A stretch of DNA of 64,000 nt from Microbacterium foliorum (GTDB lineage Bacteria > Actinomycetota > Actinomycetes > Actinomycetales > Microbacteriaceae). Both the position numbers and the translations under genes were made by a program. The stretch lies in the NCBI RefSeq assembly GCF_003367705.1, contig NZ_CP031425.1, forward strand, positions 2,666,001-2,730,000, in the 5' to 3' direction. Shown one piece after another: positions 18,486 to 28,548 of the stretch. Position 1 is the first letter of the stretch, and every line of letters begins with the position of its first letter. The notes under the pieces are model-generated. The model was not told the DNA's origin. It saw only the letters and a list, made by a program, of their open reading frames with translations, and did not search any database.

Positions 18486-20908
18486 CAGGAAAACCTCGTC
18501 GGGGGCTCGTAGGGCTCTTCGCGCACGAATGTCGCGCCGAGCACCTGGCGGATCACGGCCTCACCGTAGCGCTGGACTCCCCCGCCGGGAGCGCGTTCGG
18601 TGATGACCGGGGCTGGTGCGGCCGCCGCGACCGTGCGCACCGGCGACCCCGCGACCTGCACGGGAGCGTCGGATGTGGTCGCCGACCGCGGAGATGCCGG
18701 CGCGGAGTCCTGCGCCCGCGCCGGGGACGGCGCGCCTGGCGCGGGCTCGTACGACGGATCGTACGGCGGCTCATCGTCGAAGTACGGCGGCTCATCGTCG
18801 ACCGGGTAGGGCGGTTCGTCGCCCGGCCTCGAATCGCCGATCGTGGGGGCCGCGGCGTCCGCCGCGGGTGCCGCCGGAGCGGCCGGTGCGTCGGACGGGA
18901 TGTGATCTGCGGGCGCAGCCTCATCTGCGGGCGTGGCCGGAGCGGCCACCGCCGCCGATGTCCGCGCGGCGGGCGCGGCAGGAACAGCATCGACGGATGC
19001 CGGAATGGCGGCCACCGCCCACTCCGTCACAGGGCCCGTCGAGGCGGCCGATGTCTGAGCGCGCGGTGGGCGCGCTGACGCAGGCTCCGATGCAGGAGCG
19101 TCGGCACTCGGGCGGCCGGCGGCGGGAGTCGCGGACTGACGGGGGGCACCGCTGGCGGGCATCGGCGCAGGCAGATACTTGACGCGCACCCCGAGCTGCT
19201 GTTCGATCGCGCTCCGCAGGTGGTCGGAGGGCCCGGATCCCGGTGTCGTGCCCTTGAACTTGGCGACATCGTGCTGACTGGCGAAGCCGAGCGTGAGCAC
19301 TTCGGTCTCGGCGACGAAGGCCAGCGGCTGCACGGCGGTGGCCAGGAGCCACGAGGTGCGGCTGACGTCTTCGAGCCGCTTGAGGATCGCGGGCCAGGCC
19401 GCGGTGAGGTCCTCGAAGCTCACCGGACCGGCCGGTGCCGCAGTGGTCTCGGCGGGGACGGACGCAGCGGGAGCGGACGCTAGTGCGACGCCGGCGTCGG
19501 TCGCGGCGGGCTCTGGAGTGGTGGCGCGTGCCGGCTCTGTTCCTGCAGAGGAGGCGACCACGGGCGCCGGCTTCTCGGCCACGGCAGCCATCTCCGCAGC
19601 GGGTTTCGCCGGTTCGGCCACGGAGGGCTCCGCCTGCTCGGCCACGGAGGGCTCCGCCTGCTCGGCCACGGAGGGCTCCGCCTGCTCGGTCACGGAGGGC
19701 TTCGCCTGTTCCGCCACGGACGGCATCTGTCGTGCCGGTGCGCTCGAGACCCCCGAGGTCGGGGCTGTCGGCGCCGCGACGGCTGCGGCCGCGCCCGCAG
19801 CGAGCACGCGCGCGACCATCAGTTCGAGGTGGAGTCGGGGTGACGTCGCGCCGGACATGTCGTCGAGAGCCGCGCTGACCACGTCGGCGGTGCGCGACAG
19901 CCGTGCGGAGCCGAAGGACTCGGACTGCGCACGCATGCGCGTGAGTTCGTCTTCGGCGAGGCCGCGCAGCACCGAGGAAGCGCCGGCCCCGACCGCCGCG
20001 ATCACGATGAGGTCGCGGAGTCGCTCGAGCAGATCATCGACGAAGCGACGCGGGTCCTGCCCCGTCTGCACGACGCGGTCGATCGCCGGGAAGGCGGCAG
20101 CGGCGTCGGCGGCGGCCAGAGCGTCGACGATCTCGTCGAGCAGCGCCGCGTGGGTGTATCCGAGCAGTGCGACAGCCCGCTCGTACGCCACGGTGACGGT
20201 CTCGGAACCGGCAGGGGAATCGGAGCCGGCGATCAGCTGGTCGAGCAGAGACAGAGTGTCTCGCGGAGACCCTCCTCCGGCGCGGACCACCAGCGGCAGC
20301 ACGCCGCGCTCGGCGACGACGCCTTCTTCGGTGCAGAGCTTCTCGACGTACTCGAGCATCGCCGCCGGGGGCACCAGCCGGAAGGGGTAGTGGTGCGTGC
20401 GCGAGCGGATCGTGCCGAGCACCTTCTCGGGCTCGGTGGTCGCGAAGATGAACTTGACGTGCTCAGGCGGCTCTTCGACGAGCTTCAGCAGCGCGTTGAA
20501 TCCCTGCGGCGTCACCATGTGCGCCTCGTCGAGGATGAAGATCTTGTAGCGATCGCGGCTGGGGGCGAAGGTCGCCCGCTCGCGCAGATCACGGGCGTCG
20601 TCGACACCGTTGTGGCTGGCCGCGTCGATCTCGACCACGTCGAGCGACCCTCCGCCCGCGCGCGACAGCTCGACGCAGCTCGGGCAGGTGCCGCAGGGGG
20701 TGTCGGTGGGGCCTTCGGCGCAGTTCAGGCAGCGGGCGAGGATGCGAGCGGAGGTCGTCTTGCCGCATCCGCGCGGCCCGGAGAACAGATACGCGTGGCC
20801 GACCCTGTCGCCTCGCAGGGCGGTCATCAGCGGTTCGGTCACCTGGGACTGCCCGATCATCTCGCCGAACGACTCGGGGCGGTAGCGGCGGTAGAGGGCT
20901 GTGGTCAC
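18485..20908 (-). CDS. dnaX: DNA polymerase III subunit gamma/tau
   Basis: 807 residues from the second GTG (20908), 6 bases after TAGGCT, giving the usual [12 protein letters not shown] start. The clamp-loader AAA+ domain has GPRGCGKTT (44-52), a zinc site with Cys residues in [18 protein letters not shown], Walker B ILDEAHM and the sensor [11 protein letters not shown]. After about residue 370 comes a long Ala/Pro/Glu-rich linker with a tandem SVAEQAEP repeat, then a C-terminal domain of the tau type. No slippery heptamer for a gamma-producing frameshift is evident, so only the long form is expected. It couples polymerase, helicase and clamp loading at the fork. Confidence 0.95.
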   Translation of the reverse strand: MTTALYRRYRPESFGEMIGQSQVTEPLMTALRGDRVGHAYLFSGPRGCGKTTSARILARCLNCAEGPTDTPCGTCPSCVELSRAGGGSLDVVEIDAASHNGVDDARDLRERATFAPSRDRYKIFILDEAHMVTPQGFNALLKLVEEPPEHVKFIFATTEPEKVLGTIRSRTHHYPFRLVPPAAMLEYVEKLCTEEGVVAERGVLPLVVRAGGGSPRDTLSLLDQLIAGSDSPAGSETVTVAYERAVALLGYTHAALLDEIVDALAAADAAAAFPAIDRVVQTGQDPRRFVDDLLERLRDLIVIAAVGAGASSVLRGLAEDELTRMRAQSESFGSARLSRTADVVSAALDDMSGATSPRLHLELMVARVLAAGAAAAVAAPTAPTSGVSSAPARQMPSVAEQAKPSVTEQAEPSVAEQAEPSVAEQAEPSVAEPAKPAAEMAAVAEKPAPVVASSAGTEPARATTPEPAATDAGVALASAPAASVPAETTAAPAGPVSFEDLTAAWPAILKRLEDVSRTSWLLATAVQPLAFVAETEVLTLGFASQHDVAKFKGTTPGSGPSDHLRSAIEQQLGVRVKYLPAPMPASGAPRQSATPAAGRPSADAPASEPASARPPRAQTSAASTGPVTEWAVAAIPASVDAVPAAPAARTSAAVAAPATPADEAAPADHIPSDAPAAPAAPAADAAAPTIGDSRPGDEPPYPVDDEPPYFDDEPPYDPSYEPAPGAPSPARAQDSAPASPRSATTSDAPVQVAGSPVRTVAAAAPAPVITERAPGGGVQRYGEAVIRQVLGATFVREEPYEPPTRFS
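19612..19728. repeat. 24-bp tandem repeat inside dnaX
   Basis: Four to five near-identical 24-bp units encode repeats of SVAEQAEP or SVTEQAEP in the disordered linker of gamma/tau. The frame is kept. Confidence 0.85.
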
Positions 20909-20914
20909 CACACC

Positions 20915-20920
20915 AGCCTA
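20915..20920 (-). promoter_or_regulatory. -10 box for leaderless dnaX
   Basis: TAGGCT on the minus strand lies 6 bases before the GTG at 20908. Confidence 0.55.
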
Positions 20921-21006
20921 CGGCGTGCCACGGACGTTCAGGCAGGCCCGCCCGCCGATCGGGGCCGCGGCGCGACCGACGTCACCGCGACCCCCGATCG
21001 GCGAGG

Positions 21007-23508
21007 TCAGTCGATCGGCTCGATCACCGGGATGACGGTCGTGATCACCGGCACGGATGCCGAGATCAGGGTGCCGTCGTCGCGCATCGCGTCCGCGAAC
21101 TGACGCAGCGACGGGCGTCCCTCGATGCGCGGCCCCTGGTCGGCCAGCGGCACGACGACGTCCTCGTCGGAGGTCGCGGTGTAGGCGACCTCGCGCACCG
21201 TGAACGAGACCGGTCCCCCGGAGCCCACGTGCACGCGCAGCTCGTCCGTGGTCAGAGTGATCTGCAGCGTCGAGCCCTGCCACTGCAGCGGATACGACAG
21301 CGACGGCCAGTCGGCGGGAAGGCGCGGATCGAAGCTGAGTTCGCCCGCGTAGTCGCGCATGCCGCCGAAGCCGCACACGAGCGCCGTCCACACGCCTCCT
21401 GCGGAGGCGACATGCACGCCGTCCGCCGCGTTGTGGTGCAGGTCGTGCAGGTCGACGAAGAGAGACTGCCGGAAGTACTGCAGAGCGAGGTCCTGGTAGC
21501 CGACCTCCGCGGCGAGGATCGACTGCACGACCGCCGACAGCGTCGAGTCGCCCGTGGTCAGCGGGTCGTAGTAGTCGAAGTCCGCCTTCTTCTCCTCGGG
21601 CGTGAAGTGATTGCCCTGCAGGAAGAGCGCCAGCACGACATCCGCCTGCTTCAGCACCTGGAACCGGTAGATGACCAGGGGGTGGAAGTGCAGCAGCAGA
21701 GGCCGCTGCTCCGGCGGCGTGTGCGCGAGATCCCAGACCTCGCGCTCGAGGAAGAGCGAGTCCTGCGGGTGGATGCCGAGCGTCTCGCTGAACGGGATGA
21801 ACATCGCATCCGCGGCGCGCTCCCATCCCTCCGCCTCGCCCTCGGCCAGGCCGGTGCGCTCGACGACCCTGGCGAACTCCTCGCCGTTCGCCTCGCGCGC
21901 CTCCCGCACGACCCGCGCCGCGTAGCGCAGGTTGTAGCGGGCCATGACGTTCGTGTAGAGGTTGTCGTTCACGACGGTCGTGTACTCGTCGGGACCCGTG
22001 ACACCGTGGATGTGGAAGGTCTCGACGCTGTCTTCGCTCGTGTCGGCCACGAGGCGCGACGTGCGCCAGAAGCCGAGCGTCGCCCACAGTCGCGCGGTCT
22101 CGATCGCGATGTCGATGCCCTCGCGGCGCAGGAAGTCCTCGTCGCCGGTGGCGCGGACGTACTTGCCCAGCGCGAAGCTGACATCGGCGTTGATGTGGTA
22201 CTGCGCGGTGCCCGCGGCATAGTAGGCCGACGCCTCTTCGCCGTTGATGGTGCGCCAGGGGAACAGCGCGCCGGCCTCGTTCAGCTGCGAGGCCCTGCGG
22301 CGCGCGGCCGGGAGCATGAGCGCCCTGGCGCGCAGGGCGTTCCTGGCCCATTGCGGCGACGTGTATGTGAGGAACGGGAGGACGTAGATCTCGGTGTCCC
22401 AGAAGTAGTGCCCGCTGTACCCCGACCCCGAGACGCCCTTGGCCGGCACACCGGTGCCGTCGGCGCGCGCGGAAGCCTGCGCGAGCTGCAGCAGGCACCA
22501 CCGGGTCGCCTGCTGGATGTCGTCGTGCCCGCCGATCTGCACGTCGCTTCGCTCCCAGAAGGCCGCCAGCCATTCGGCCTGTCGGTCGAACTGCGCCTGC
22601 ACGCCCTCGAACGCGACCCGGTCGAGCGATCGACGGCACCGGTCGACGAGCTCGCGCGGGGGGACGCCGCGGGACGTGTGATAGCTCACGAGCTTGGTGA
22701 CCGTGATCGGCACGCCGGCCTTGGCCTGCACGCGGAACACGTTCTTCGAGATGTCCGCCTCGATGAGGGCGCGCGAGGTGTAGTCGTTCTCGGTCTCGAT
22801 GATGTGGTCGGCGACGACCGCGACGGTCATCCCCGAGGCTGCCACCGAGTACGACAGCGCCGAGCGCAGGCCGTCCTGCCAGTACTCCGACGGCTCGAGC
22901 ACGCGCTCGGCGATCTTCTCGGACTTGCGCGGGTCGAACCCGCTCTTCGCCTCGTTCGGGGTGCCCGCGTACACGCCGGCCCCATCCTGACGGTTGATCA
23001 TCTGGCAGCTGACGGTGACCGGCGCGTCGGCGTTCTCGACGACGACCTCGAGGCGCAGCACCGCCAGGTGGCGCTCCTCGAAGCTGACGATGCGCTCGTC
23101 GCGCATCCGCACGCGCTTTCCGGAGGGCGTCTCCCAGACCACGACGCGCTCGAGCACGCCGGTGCGCATGTCGAGCGTGCGCCGGTACTCGCGCACGTCC
23201 GCCTCGTCGAACGAGATCGGCTCATCGTCGACGTAGACGCGCATGACCTTGGCATCCGGCGCGTTGACGATCGTCTGGCCGACCTCGGCGAAGCCGTAGG
23301 CCTGCTCGGCGTGGCGGATCGGCCAGGTCTCGTGGAGACCGTTGATGAAGGTTCCGTGCTCGTGCGCTCCGCGTCCTTCGATGTGGTTGCCGCGGAGCCC
23401 GAGGTAGCCGTTCCCGACGCCGAAGAGGGTCTCGCCCACACCGTCTTCGGAGTAACGCGTCTCGATGAGCCGCCAGGGGTCGACGGGGAAGCGGTCGCGG
23501 GCGATCAT
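21007..23508 (-). CDS. Glycoside hydrolase family 65 disaccharide phosphorylase
   Basis: 833 residues, the typical GH65 size. The N-terminal beta-sandwich starts WRLIETRYSEDGVGETLFGVGNGYLG, and the (alpha/alpha)6 barrel carries GSGYSGHYFWDTEIYVLPFL. The acid catalyst is Glu508 in HIHGVTGPDEY, and KKADFDYYDPLTTGDSTLS lines the phosphate site. The family phosphorolyses alpha-glucobioses such as maltose, trehalose, kojibiose or nigerose to glucose and beta-glucose 1-phosphate. The next gene, overlapping by 4 bases, is a beta-phosphoglucomutase that would use the product; here the mutase comes first in the transcript. Which disaccharide is used cannot be read from sequence. Confidence 0.93.
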   Translation of the reverse strand: MIARDRFPVDPWRLIETRYSEDGVGETLFGVGNGYLGLRGNHIEGRGAHEHGTFINGLHETWPIRHAEQAYGFAEVGQTIVNAPDAKVMRVYVDDEPISFDEADVREYRRTLDMRTGVLERVVVWETPSGKRVRMRDERIVSFEERHLAVLRLEVVVENADAPVTVSCQMINRQDGAGVYAGTPNEAKSGFDPRKSEKIAERVLEPSEYWQDGLRSALSYSVAASGMTVAVVADHIIETENDYTSRALIEADISKNVFRVQAKAGVPITVTKLVSYHTSRGVPPRELVDRCRRSLDRVAFEGVQAQFDRQAEWLAAFWERSDVQIGGHDDIQQATRWCLLQLAQASARADGTGVPAKGVSGSGYSGHYFWDTEIYVLPFLTYTSPQWARNALRARALMLPAARRRASQLNEAGALFPWRTINGEEASAYYAAGTAQYHINADVSFALGKYVRATGDEDFLRREGIDIAIETARLWATLGFWRTSRLVADTSEDSVETFHIHGVTGPDEYTTVVNDNLYTNVMARYNLRYAARVVREAREANGEEFARVVERTGLAEGEAEGWERAADAMFIPFSETLGIHPQDSLFLEREVWDLAHTPPEQRPLLLHFHPLVIYRFQVLKQADVVLALFLQGNHFTPEEKKADFDYYDPLTTGDSTLSAVVQSILAAEVGYQDLALQYFRQSLFVDLHDLHHNAADGVHVASAGGVWTALVCGFGGMRDYAGELSFDPRLPADWPSLSYPLQWQGSTLQITLTTDELRVHVGSGGPVSFTVREVAYTATSDEDVVVPLADQGPRIEGRPSLRQFADAMRDDGTLISASVPVITTVIPVIEPID

Positions 23509-24299
23509 GCGGTCTCCTCAGTGCCGGAAGTGTCAGCCTGGTGTGCGGTCTGTGCGGGTTCGTGCGGGGGATCGACGAGGAACGCGTCGAGGTCCTCGAC
23601 CACGACGGTCGCCCCTGCGGCGCGCAGAGCCTCGGCCCCTGCGCCGCGGTCGACGCCCACGACGTCGGCGAACCCGGCGGCAGCGGCGGACGCCGCGCCC
23701 GAGGTCGCGTCCTCGACGGCGATGCTGCGCGCCGGATCGACGCCCAGCGCGACCGCGCCGGCGCGGAACATGTCGGCGGCGGGCTTGGAGGCGAGGTCGT
23801 CGCGTTCGGCCACGACGCCGTCGACGACGATGCGGAAGAACGAGCGGATGCCGGCAGCGGCCAGTACCTCCTCGGCGTTCTTCGAGCTCGAGACGACGCC
23901 CAGCGGCACGCCTGCGGCGGCGAGCTTCTCGACGAGCGCGAGCGAACCGGGGAACGGAGCGATGCCCTCGGCGCGCAGTGACGCGGCGAAGGCCGCGTTC
24001 TTGCGGTTGCCGATGCCGCAGATGGTCTCGGCCTCGGGCGGGTCGTCGACCGCACCCCAGGGGATCTCGACGTTGCGGCTGCGCATCAGGCTCGCCACCC
24101 CGTCATAGCGCTTCTTGCCGTCGACATAGTCGAAGTAGTCGGCGTCGGAGTACGCGGGCGTCAGCGACCAGCGCTCGAAAACGTCGTCGAACACCGCCTT
24201 CCAGGCGCGCATGTGCACCTCGGCGGTGGGAGTCAGCACTCCGTCGAGGTCGAACAGGACGCCGTCGGCGCGGAGCAGATCGGGCAGGGCTTCAGGCAC
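23505..24299 (-). CDS. Beta-phosphoglucomutase (HAD-IA)
   Basis: 264 residues from the GTG at 24299, which has GGAGG 5 bases upstream; the longer frame has no ribosome-binding site. The nucleophile motif FDLDGVL (Asp17 and Asp19) is followed by TPTAEVHMRAWK, the cap with GKKRYDGVASLM, GVVSSSKN for motif II, and VEDATSGAASAAAAGF for motif IV. It interconverts beta-glucose 1-phosphate and glucose 6-phosphate. The ATG of the GH65 gene overlaps its stop (ATGA), so the two form one catabolic unit feeding glycolysis. The C-terminal 20 residues are polar and probably disordered. Confidence 0.93.
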   Translation of the reverse strand: MPEALPDLLRADGVLFDLDGVLTPTAEVHMRAWKAVFDDVFERWSLTPAYSDADYFDYVDGKKRYDGVASLMRSRNVEIPWGAVDDPPEAETICGIGNRKNAAFAASLRAEGIAPFPGSLALVEKLAAAGVPLGVVSSSKNAEEVLAAAGIRSFFRIVVDGVVAERDDLASKPAADMFRAGAVALGVDPARSIAVEDATSGAASAAAAGFADVVGVDRGAGAEALRAAGATVVVEDLDAFLVDPPHEPAQTAHQADTSGTEETA

Positions 24300-24361
24300 A
24301 GGAGCCTCCGGGGGGCGGATGAGGGGGTACCGGCACCTCTCCGTGCCACTGTGCAAGCGTA

Positions 24362-24383
24362 GTGCGGCGCAGCACCGCCGCAC
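24362..24383 (-). terminator. Hairpin after ackA
   Basis: GTGCGGCG (24362-24369) pairs with CGCCGCAC (24376-24383) across a 6-base loop, about 20 bases past the ackA stop and before the phosphoglucomutase gene. Confidence 0.55.
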
Positions 24384-24402
24384 ACCCCCGGGGTCGGATG
24401 GA

Positions 24403-25623
24403 TCAGAGCAGGCGCGAGGTCTGCCTGGCGATCTCCAGCTCCTCGTTCGTCGGAACGACCAGCACCGCCACCTCGGAGGTGTCGGCGGAGATCCGACGGA
24501 TGCCGCGCTCACGCGCCGCGTTGCGGCCGGCGTCGATCACGACCCCCGCGAATCCGAGGGTGGCCATCGCCTCGGCGCGGACGGCCGCGGCGTTCTCGCC
24601 GACGCCCGCCGTGAACGAGATCACGTCGACGCCGCCGAGCTGGGCGATGTAGGCGCCGGCGTAGGCGCGCAGGCGGTGGATGTAGACGTCGAACGCCAGC
24701 GTCGCCGCGGGGTCGCCGCTCTCGCGGCCGGCGAGGATGTCGCGCATGTCGCTGCGCCCCGCGAGCCCCTGCAGACCGCTGCGCTTGTTGAGCAGCGCAT
24801 CGAGGTCGTCGATCGAATACCCGGCGCGACGAGAGAGGTGCACGAGAGCCGCGGGGTCGAGGTCGCCCGAGCGCGTGCCCATGACCAGGCCCTCGAGCGG
24901 GGTCAGCCCCATCGACGTCTCGACCGACCGCCCGCCGTCGATCGCCGTGACCGAGGCGCCGTTCCCGAGGTGGAAGACGAGCTGGCGGAGCGTGCCGAGG
25001 TCACGGCCGAGGAAGGCGGCGGCCGATTCGCTCACGAACTGGTGGCTGGTCCCATGGAATCCGTAGCGTCGCACCCGATGCGCGGCGGCGAGCTCCGCGT
25101 CGATCGCATAGGTGTACGCGGGCGGCGGGAGCGTCTGGTGGAACGCGGTGTCGAAGACCGCGACGTGCGGCACGTCGGAGAACACGGCCTTCGCCGCGAC
25201 GATCCCGGCCAGGTTCGCCGGGTTGTGCAGCGGGGCGAGGACCGCGAGCTCTTCGATCTGCTCCTCGATGTTCGGGGTGACGAGGGTGGGCGCGTAGAAC
25301 CTCGCGCCGCCGTGCACGACGCGGTGGCCGACGGCGACCGGCGGATGCTCGTCGAGCAGCGGGCCGTGCGCGGCGAACTGCTCCAGCATCACCGCGAAGG
25401 CGGCATCGTGATCGGCGAGCTGCTGCTCGGAGTCGTACGTCGCGTCGAGCATCGTCGTCGCGGCCCCTGCACCGGCGGCGGGTCGCACGGTGTGCCGGAT
25501 CGCACTGGCCTCCTGACCGATGCGCTCGATCAGACCGGCCGCGAGCTCGCTCTCGTCGTCGATGTCGATGAGGCTGTACTTCAACGACGAGGAGCCGCTG
25601 TTGATCACCAGGATGGCGCTCAT
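24403..25623 (-). CDS. ackA: Acetate kinase
   Basis: 406 residues. The signatures VLVINSGSSSLKYSL at the start and YGFHGTSHQFV in the middle are diagnostic; LVFHLGNGASVTAI and FTAGVGENAAAVRAEAM complete the ATPase fold. It interconverts acetyl phosphate plus ADP with acetate plus ATP. The ATG overlaps the pta stop by 4 bases. With Pta it forms the reversible acetate overflow and uptake route, complementing Acs. Regulation is likely from the pta promoter, since no separate ackA promoter space exists. Confidence 0.97.
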   Translation of the reverse strand: MSAILVINSGSSSLKYSLIDIDDESELAAGLIERIGQEASAIRHTVRPAAGAGAATTMLDATYDSEQQLADHDAAFAVMLEQFAAHGPLLDEHPPVAVGHRVVHGGARFYAPTLVTPNIEEQIEELAVLAPLHNPANLAGIVAAKAVFSDVPHVAVFDTAFHQTLPPPAYTYAIDAELAAAHRVRRYGFHGTSHQFVSESAAAFLGRDLGTLRQLVFHLGNGASVTAIDGGRSVETSMGLTPLEGLVMGTRSGDLDPAALVHLSRRAGYSIDDLDALLNKRSGLQGLAGRSDMRDILAGRESGDPAATLAFDVYIHRLRAYAGAYIAQLGGVDVISFTAGVGENAAAVRAEAMATLGFAGVVIDAGRNAARERGIRRISADTSEVAVLVVPTNEELEIARQTSRLL

Positions 25624-27743
25624 GCCGTCGCTCCTTCGGCCTGCGCCTGGATCGCCGTGATCGCCACGGTGTTCACGATGTCGTCGACCAGCGCGCCCCG
25701 CGAGAGGTCGTTGATGGGCTTGTTGAGTCCCTGCAGCACCGGCCCGATGGCCACGGCGCCGGCCGAGCGCTGCACGGCCTTGTAGGTGTTGTTGCCCGTG
25801 TTGAGGTCGGGGAACACGAAGACGGTGGCGCGGCCGGCGACGGCGGAGTCCGGCAGCTTCGCCTTCGCGACGGCGGCGTCCGCGGCCGCGTCGTACTGGA
25901 TGGGGCCCTCGACGAGCAGCTCGGGAGCGCGCTCGTGCACGAGCGCCGTGGCGGCGCGCACCTTGTCGACGTCGGCACCGGAGCCCGACTCGCCCGTCGA
26001 GTACGACAGCATCGCGATGCGCGGCTCGATCCCGAACTGCTGCGCGGTGGCCGCCGACGAGATCGCGATGTCGGCGAGCTGCTCGCTGGTCGGATCGGGG
26101 ATGACGGCGCAGTCGCCGTAGACGAGCACGCGGTCGGCGAGCGCCATGAGGAAGACGCTCGAGACGACGGTGACGCCCGGCTTCGTCTTGATGATCTCGA
26201 ACGACGGCCGGATCGTGTGCGCCGTGGTGTGCGCCGCACCCGAGACCATGCCGTCGGCGAGACCGAGGTGCACCATCATCGTGCCGAAGTACGACACGTC
26301 GGTGACCGTGTCGGCGGCCTGCGCCAGGGTGGTGCCCTTGTGCGCACGGAGCCTGGCGTACTCGGTCGCGAACCGCTCCACGAGCTCGGGGTCGGTGGGG
26401 CTGATCACCTGCGCACCCGAGATGTCGACTCCGAGCTCGATCGCGCGAGCCCGCACGGCCGACTCCTCGCCGAGGATCGTGAGGTCGGCCACCTCGCGTG
26501 CCAGCAGCGTCGCCGCGGCGCGGAGGATCCGATCGTCGTCGCCCTCGGGCAGCACGATCCGCCGTCTGTCGGCCCTCGCCCGCTCGATGAGGCCGTACTC
26601 GAACATCAGCGGCGTCACGACCCGAGACTCCGCGAGCCCGAGCTGCGTGGTGAGCTCGGTGATGTCGACGTGCGTCTGGAAGAGCCCGAGAGCGCGGTCG
26701 TAGCGGCCACGCGACTCGGGTGAGATCCGCCCCCGCGCTCCCATCACCCGCACCGCGGTGTCGTAGGTGCCCAGGTCGGTCGCGATGATCGGCACGGTCG
26801 AGGTGAAGCCGTCGAGCAGCTGCACGATCGGCTCGGGCAGCGGGAACGGTCCGTTCAGGATGATTCCGGCGACGCGCGGGAACGTCCCCGAGGCGTCGGC
26901 GAGCAGCGTCGCCAGCAGCACCTCGGTGCGATCGGCCGGGATCACGACGACGGACTCCTCGGTCAGCCGCGGAAGCACGTTGACCATCGACATCCCCGCG
27001 ACGACGATCGTCAGCGCCTCGCGAGCCAGCCGGTCGGGGTCGCCCTTGATGAGACGACCGTCGACGGCCGTCAGGATGCCGTCGATCGACGGCGCCACGA
27101 GCGCGCGGTCCTCCGGGATCGCCCAGACAGGGGTGGTCTTCTCGGGCCGCACCGCCGCGACGGCCTGCTCGATCGCCTCGAGAGCGTCGGGGTCGGCCCG
27201 ATTCACGGCGACCGCGAAGAGCTCGGCGCGCTCGACATCGAGCTCGGAGAGCGCGAGCGCGGCGATCTGCCCCACCGCCGCCGGGGTGCGGGCGGTCGTT
27301 GTCCCGAGCTGCTCGGCCTGACGCCGCTGGTCGCGACCGCTCAGCACGAGCAGGACGGGGGCCGCGAGGTTCGCGGCGATCCTGGCGTTGTATCCGAGCT
27401 CGGCGGGGCTGGCCACGTCGGTGTAGTCACTGCCGATGATCACGACCGCATCGCACTGGGCCTCGACCGCCTTGAAGCGGGCGACGATGCTCGACAGCGC
27501 ACGATCCGGATCATCGCGGACGTCGTCGTAGGTGACGCCGATGCAGTCCTCGTAGTCGAGCTGCACGCCGTCGTGCGCGAGCAGGAGCTCCAGCACGTCG
27601 TCGCGTTCCGTCACGGAACGAGCGATCGGGCGGAAGACCCCGACCCGCGGTGTGACGCGCATGAGCGCATCGAGCACGCCGAGGGCGATGGTGGACTTGC
27701 CGGTATGACCTTCAGCGGAGGTGATGTAGATGCTCTGCGCCAC
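25620..27743 (-). CDS. pta: Phosphate acetyltransferase, long form
   Basis: 707 residues, the long class. The N-terminal P-loop-like domain begins SIYITSAEGHTGKSTIALGVLD. A central DRTGG domain follows (about 210-330). The catalytic PTA domain starts near residue 385 and includes RIVLPEGDDDRILRAA and AQQFGIEPRIAMLSYSTGESGSG. It exchanges CoA for phosphate on the acetyl group. The GTG start lies 6 bases after TAAGGT (27750-27755), and no ribosome-binding site is present, so the mRNA is likely leaderless. It forms a two-gene operon with ackA. Confidence 0.96.
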   Translation of the reverse strand: MAQSIYITSAEGHTGKSTIALGVLDALMRVTPRVGVFRPIARSVTERDDVLELLLAHDGVQLDYEDCIGVTYDDVRDDPDRALSSIVARFKAVEAQCDAVVIIGSDYTDVASPAELGYNARIAANLAAPVLLVLSGRDQRRQAEQLGTTTARTPAAVGQIAALALSELDVERAELFAVAVNRADPDALEAIEQAVAAVRPEKTTPVWAIPEDRALVAPSIDGILTAVDGRLIKGDPDRLAREALTIVVAGMSMVNVLPRLTEESVVVIPADRTEVLLATLLADASGTFPRVAGIILNGPFPLPEPIVQLLDGFTSTVPIIATDLGTYDTAVRVMGARGRISPESRGRYDRALGLFQTHVDITELTTQLGLAESRVVTPLMFEYGLIERARADRRRIVLPEGDDDRILRAAATLLAREVADLTILGEESAVRARAIELGVDISGAQVISPTDPELVERFATEYARLRAHKGTTLAQAADTVTDVSYFGTMMVHLGLADGMVSGAAHTTAHTIRPSFEIIKTKPGVTVVSSVFLMALADRVLVYGDCAVIPDPTSEQLADIAISSAATAQQFGIEPRIAMLSYSTGESGSGADVDKVRAATALVHERAPELLVEGPIQYDAAADAAVAKAKLPDSAVAGRATVFVFPDLNTGNNTYKAVQRSAGAVAIGPVLQGLNKPINDLSRGALVDDIVNTVAITAIQAQAEGATA

Positions 27744-27749
27744 AGTCCC

Positions 27750-27755
27750 ACCTTA
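27750..27755 (-). promoter_or_regulatory. -10 box for leaderless pta-ackA operon
   Basis: TAAGGT on the minus strand, 6 bases before the pta GTG. Confidence 0.5.
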
Positions 27756-27795
27756 GGCGCACACTGCTATGGCCGGGCTGGGTCGACGGCGCGGC

Positions 27796-28548
27796 TCAGC
27801 AGTGTCCGGAGAGGGCCTCGACCACCGACACCGCGTCGGACTCGTAGCGGGAGTAGTAGTCGCGGTCGGTGTTGATCTGGACCCGGTGGATGGCATGCGA
27901 ACGGGGCATCGAGGGCCAGTCCGCGACCCGTGCCAGTCGCTCGTAGAACAGCGTGGCGGCGGTCGCCGGGTCCATCCGCGCTTCGGGCGGTCCCCACCAT
28001 TCCTGCTGCTGGAACAGTCCGATGCTCGTCGTGCGGCTGCCGTCGGGGTTCGTGAAGCCCCGTGTCTCCCAATCGCCGTAGTCGATGTTGTGCAGGCTGC
28101 TCTCGCCCATGGCCGTCATCACCCCGAGGATCTGCCCGTCGCGGCCGAATCCGAGCGCGGTGGCCGTCTGCATGATCGTCGCGGCGTTCTCGAGCTGCTC
28201 GCCCTGCCAGCCCTCGATCCCCGCGGCGGGGAACGTGCGCGGATCATCGACGCAGACCGCGCCGGGCTTCTCGTGGGCGAGCCCCAGGGGGATCAGCACC
28301 GCGGCGAGCGCCACCGCGACGACGACGACGGACGACCAGGCGATGCGCCGCAGCAGCCGCATCCGCCGGATCCTCCGCTGCGCACGGCGGCGCGGCGACA
28401 TCCGTCCGCGTCGCGAGCGGATGCGTCGAGAGGGGGTGCGTCGAGACGGCGCGCGGCGCGTCGTCGCGCCGGCCCGTGATGCTCCGCCTGACCGTGATGC
28501 TGTGCGCCGCCGCGGCGCCGGACGGCGCCCTCCCCCGGTGGCGCTCAT
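27796..28548 (-). CDS. Membrane-anchored lysozyme-like protein with Arg-rich N-terminus
   Basis: 250 residues from the ATG that overlaps the rhomboid stop (ATGA). The first 75 or so residues are extremely Arg/Ser-rich and repetitive (RRTPSRRIRSRRGRMSPRRR). One transmembrane segment (about 82-103, IAWSSVVVVAVALAAVLIPLGLA) is followed by an exported domain of about 140 residues. That domain has GVMTAMGESSLHNIDYGDWE and SIGLFQQQEWWG, which resemble the lytic transglycosylase/lysozyme-like fold with Glu in the AMGESS position. A peptidoglycan-cleaving role is inferred, not proven. Such small proteins are common in Microbacteriaceae and mostly uncharacterised. Confidence 0.7.
   Translation of the reverse strand: MSATGGGRRPAPRRRTASRSGGASRAGATTRRAPSRRTPSRRIRSRRGRMSPRRRAQRRIRRMRLLRRIAWSSVVVVAVALAAVLIPLGLAHEKPGAVCVDDPRTFPAAGIEGWQGEQLENAATIMQTATALGFGRDGQILGVMTAMGESSLHNIDYGDWETRGFTNPDGSRTTSIGLFQQQEWWGPPEARMDPATAATLFYERLARVADWPSMPRSHAIHRVQINTDRDYYSRYESDAVSVVEALSGHC

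Noticed and set aside
18485..20908. Programmed frameshift in dnaX giving a gamma subunit
   Set aside because: I saw no A-rich slippery heptamer with a downstream stem in this GC-rich gene.
21229..24108. 959-codon plus-strand frame opposite the GH65 and phosphoglucomutase genes
   Set aside because: Long antisense frames are expected at this GC content. It is Arg/Val/Leu/Asp-rich with no motif, while the minus strand holds full catalytic signatures.
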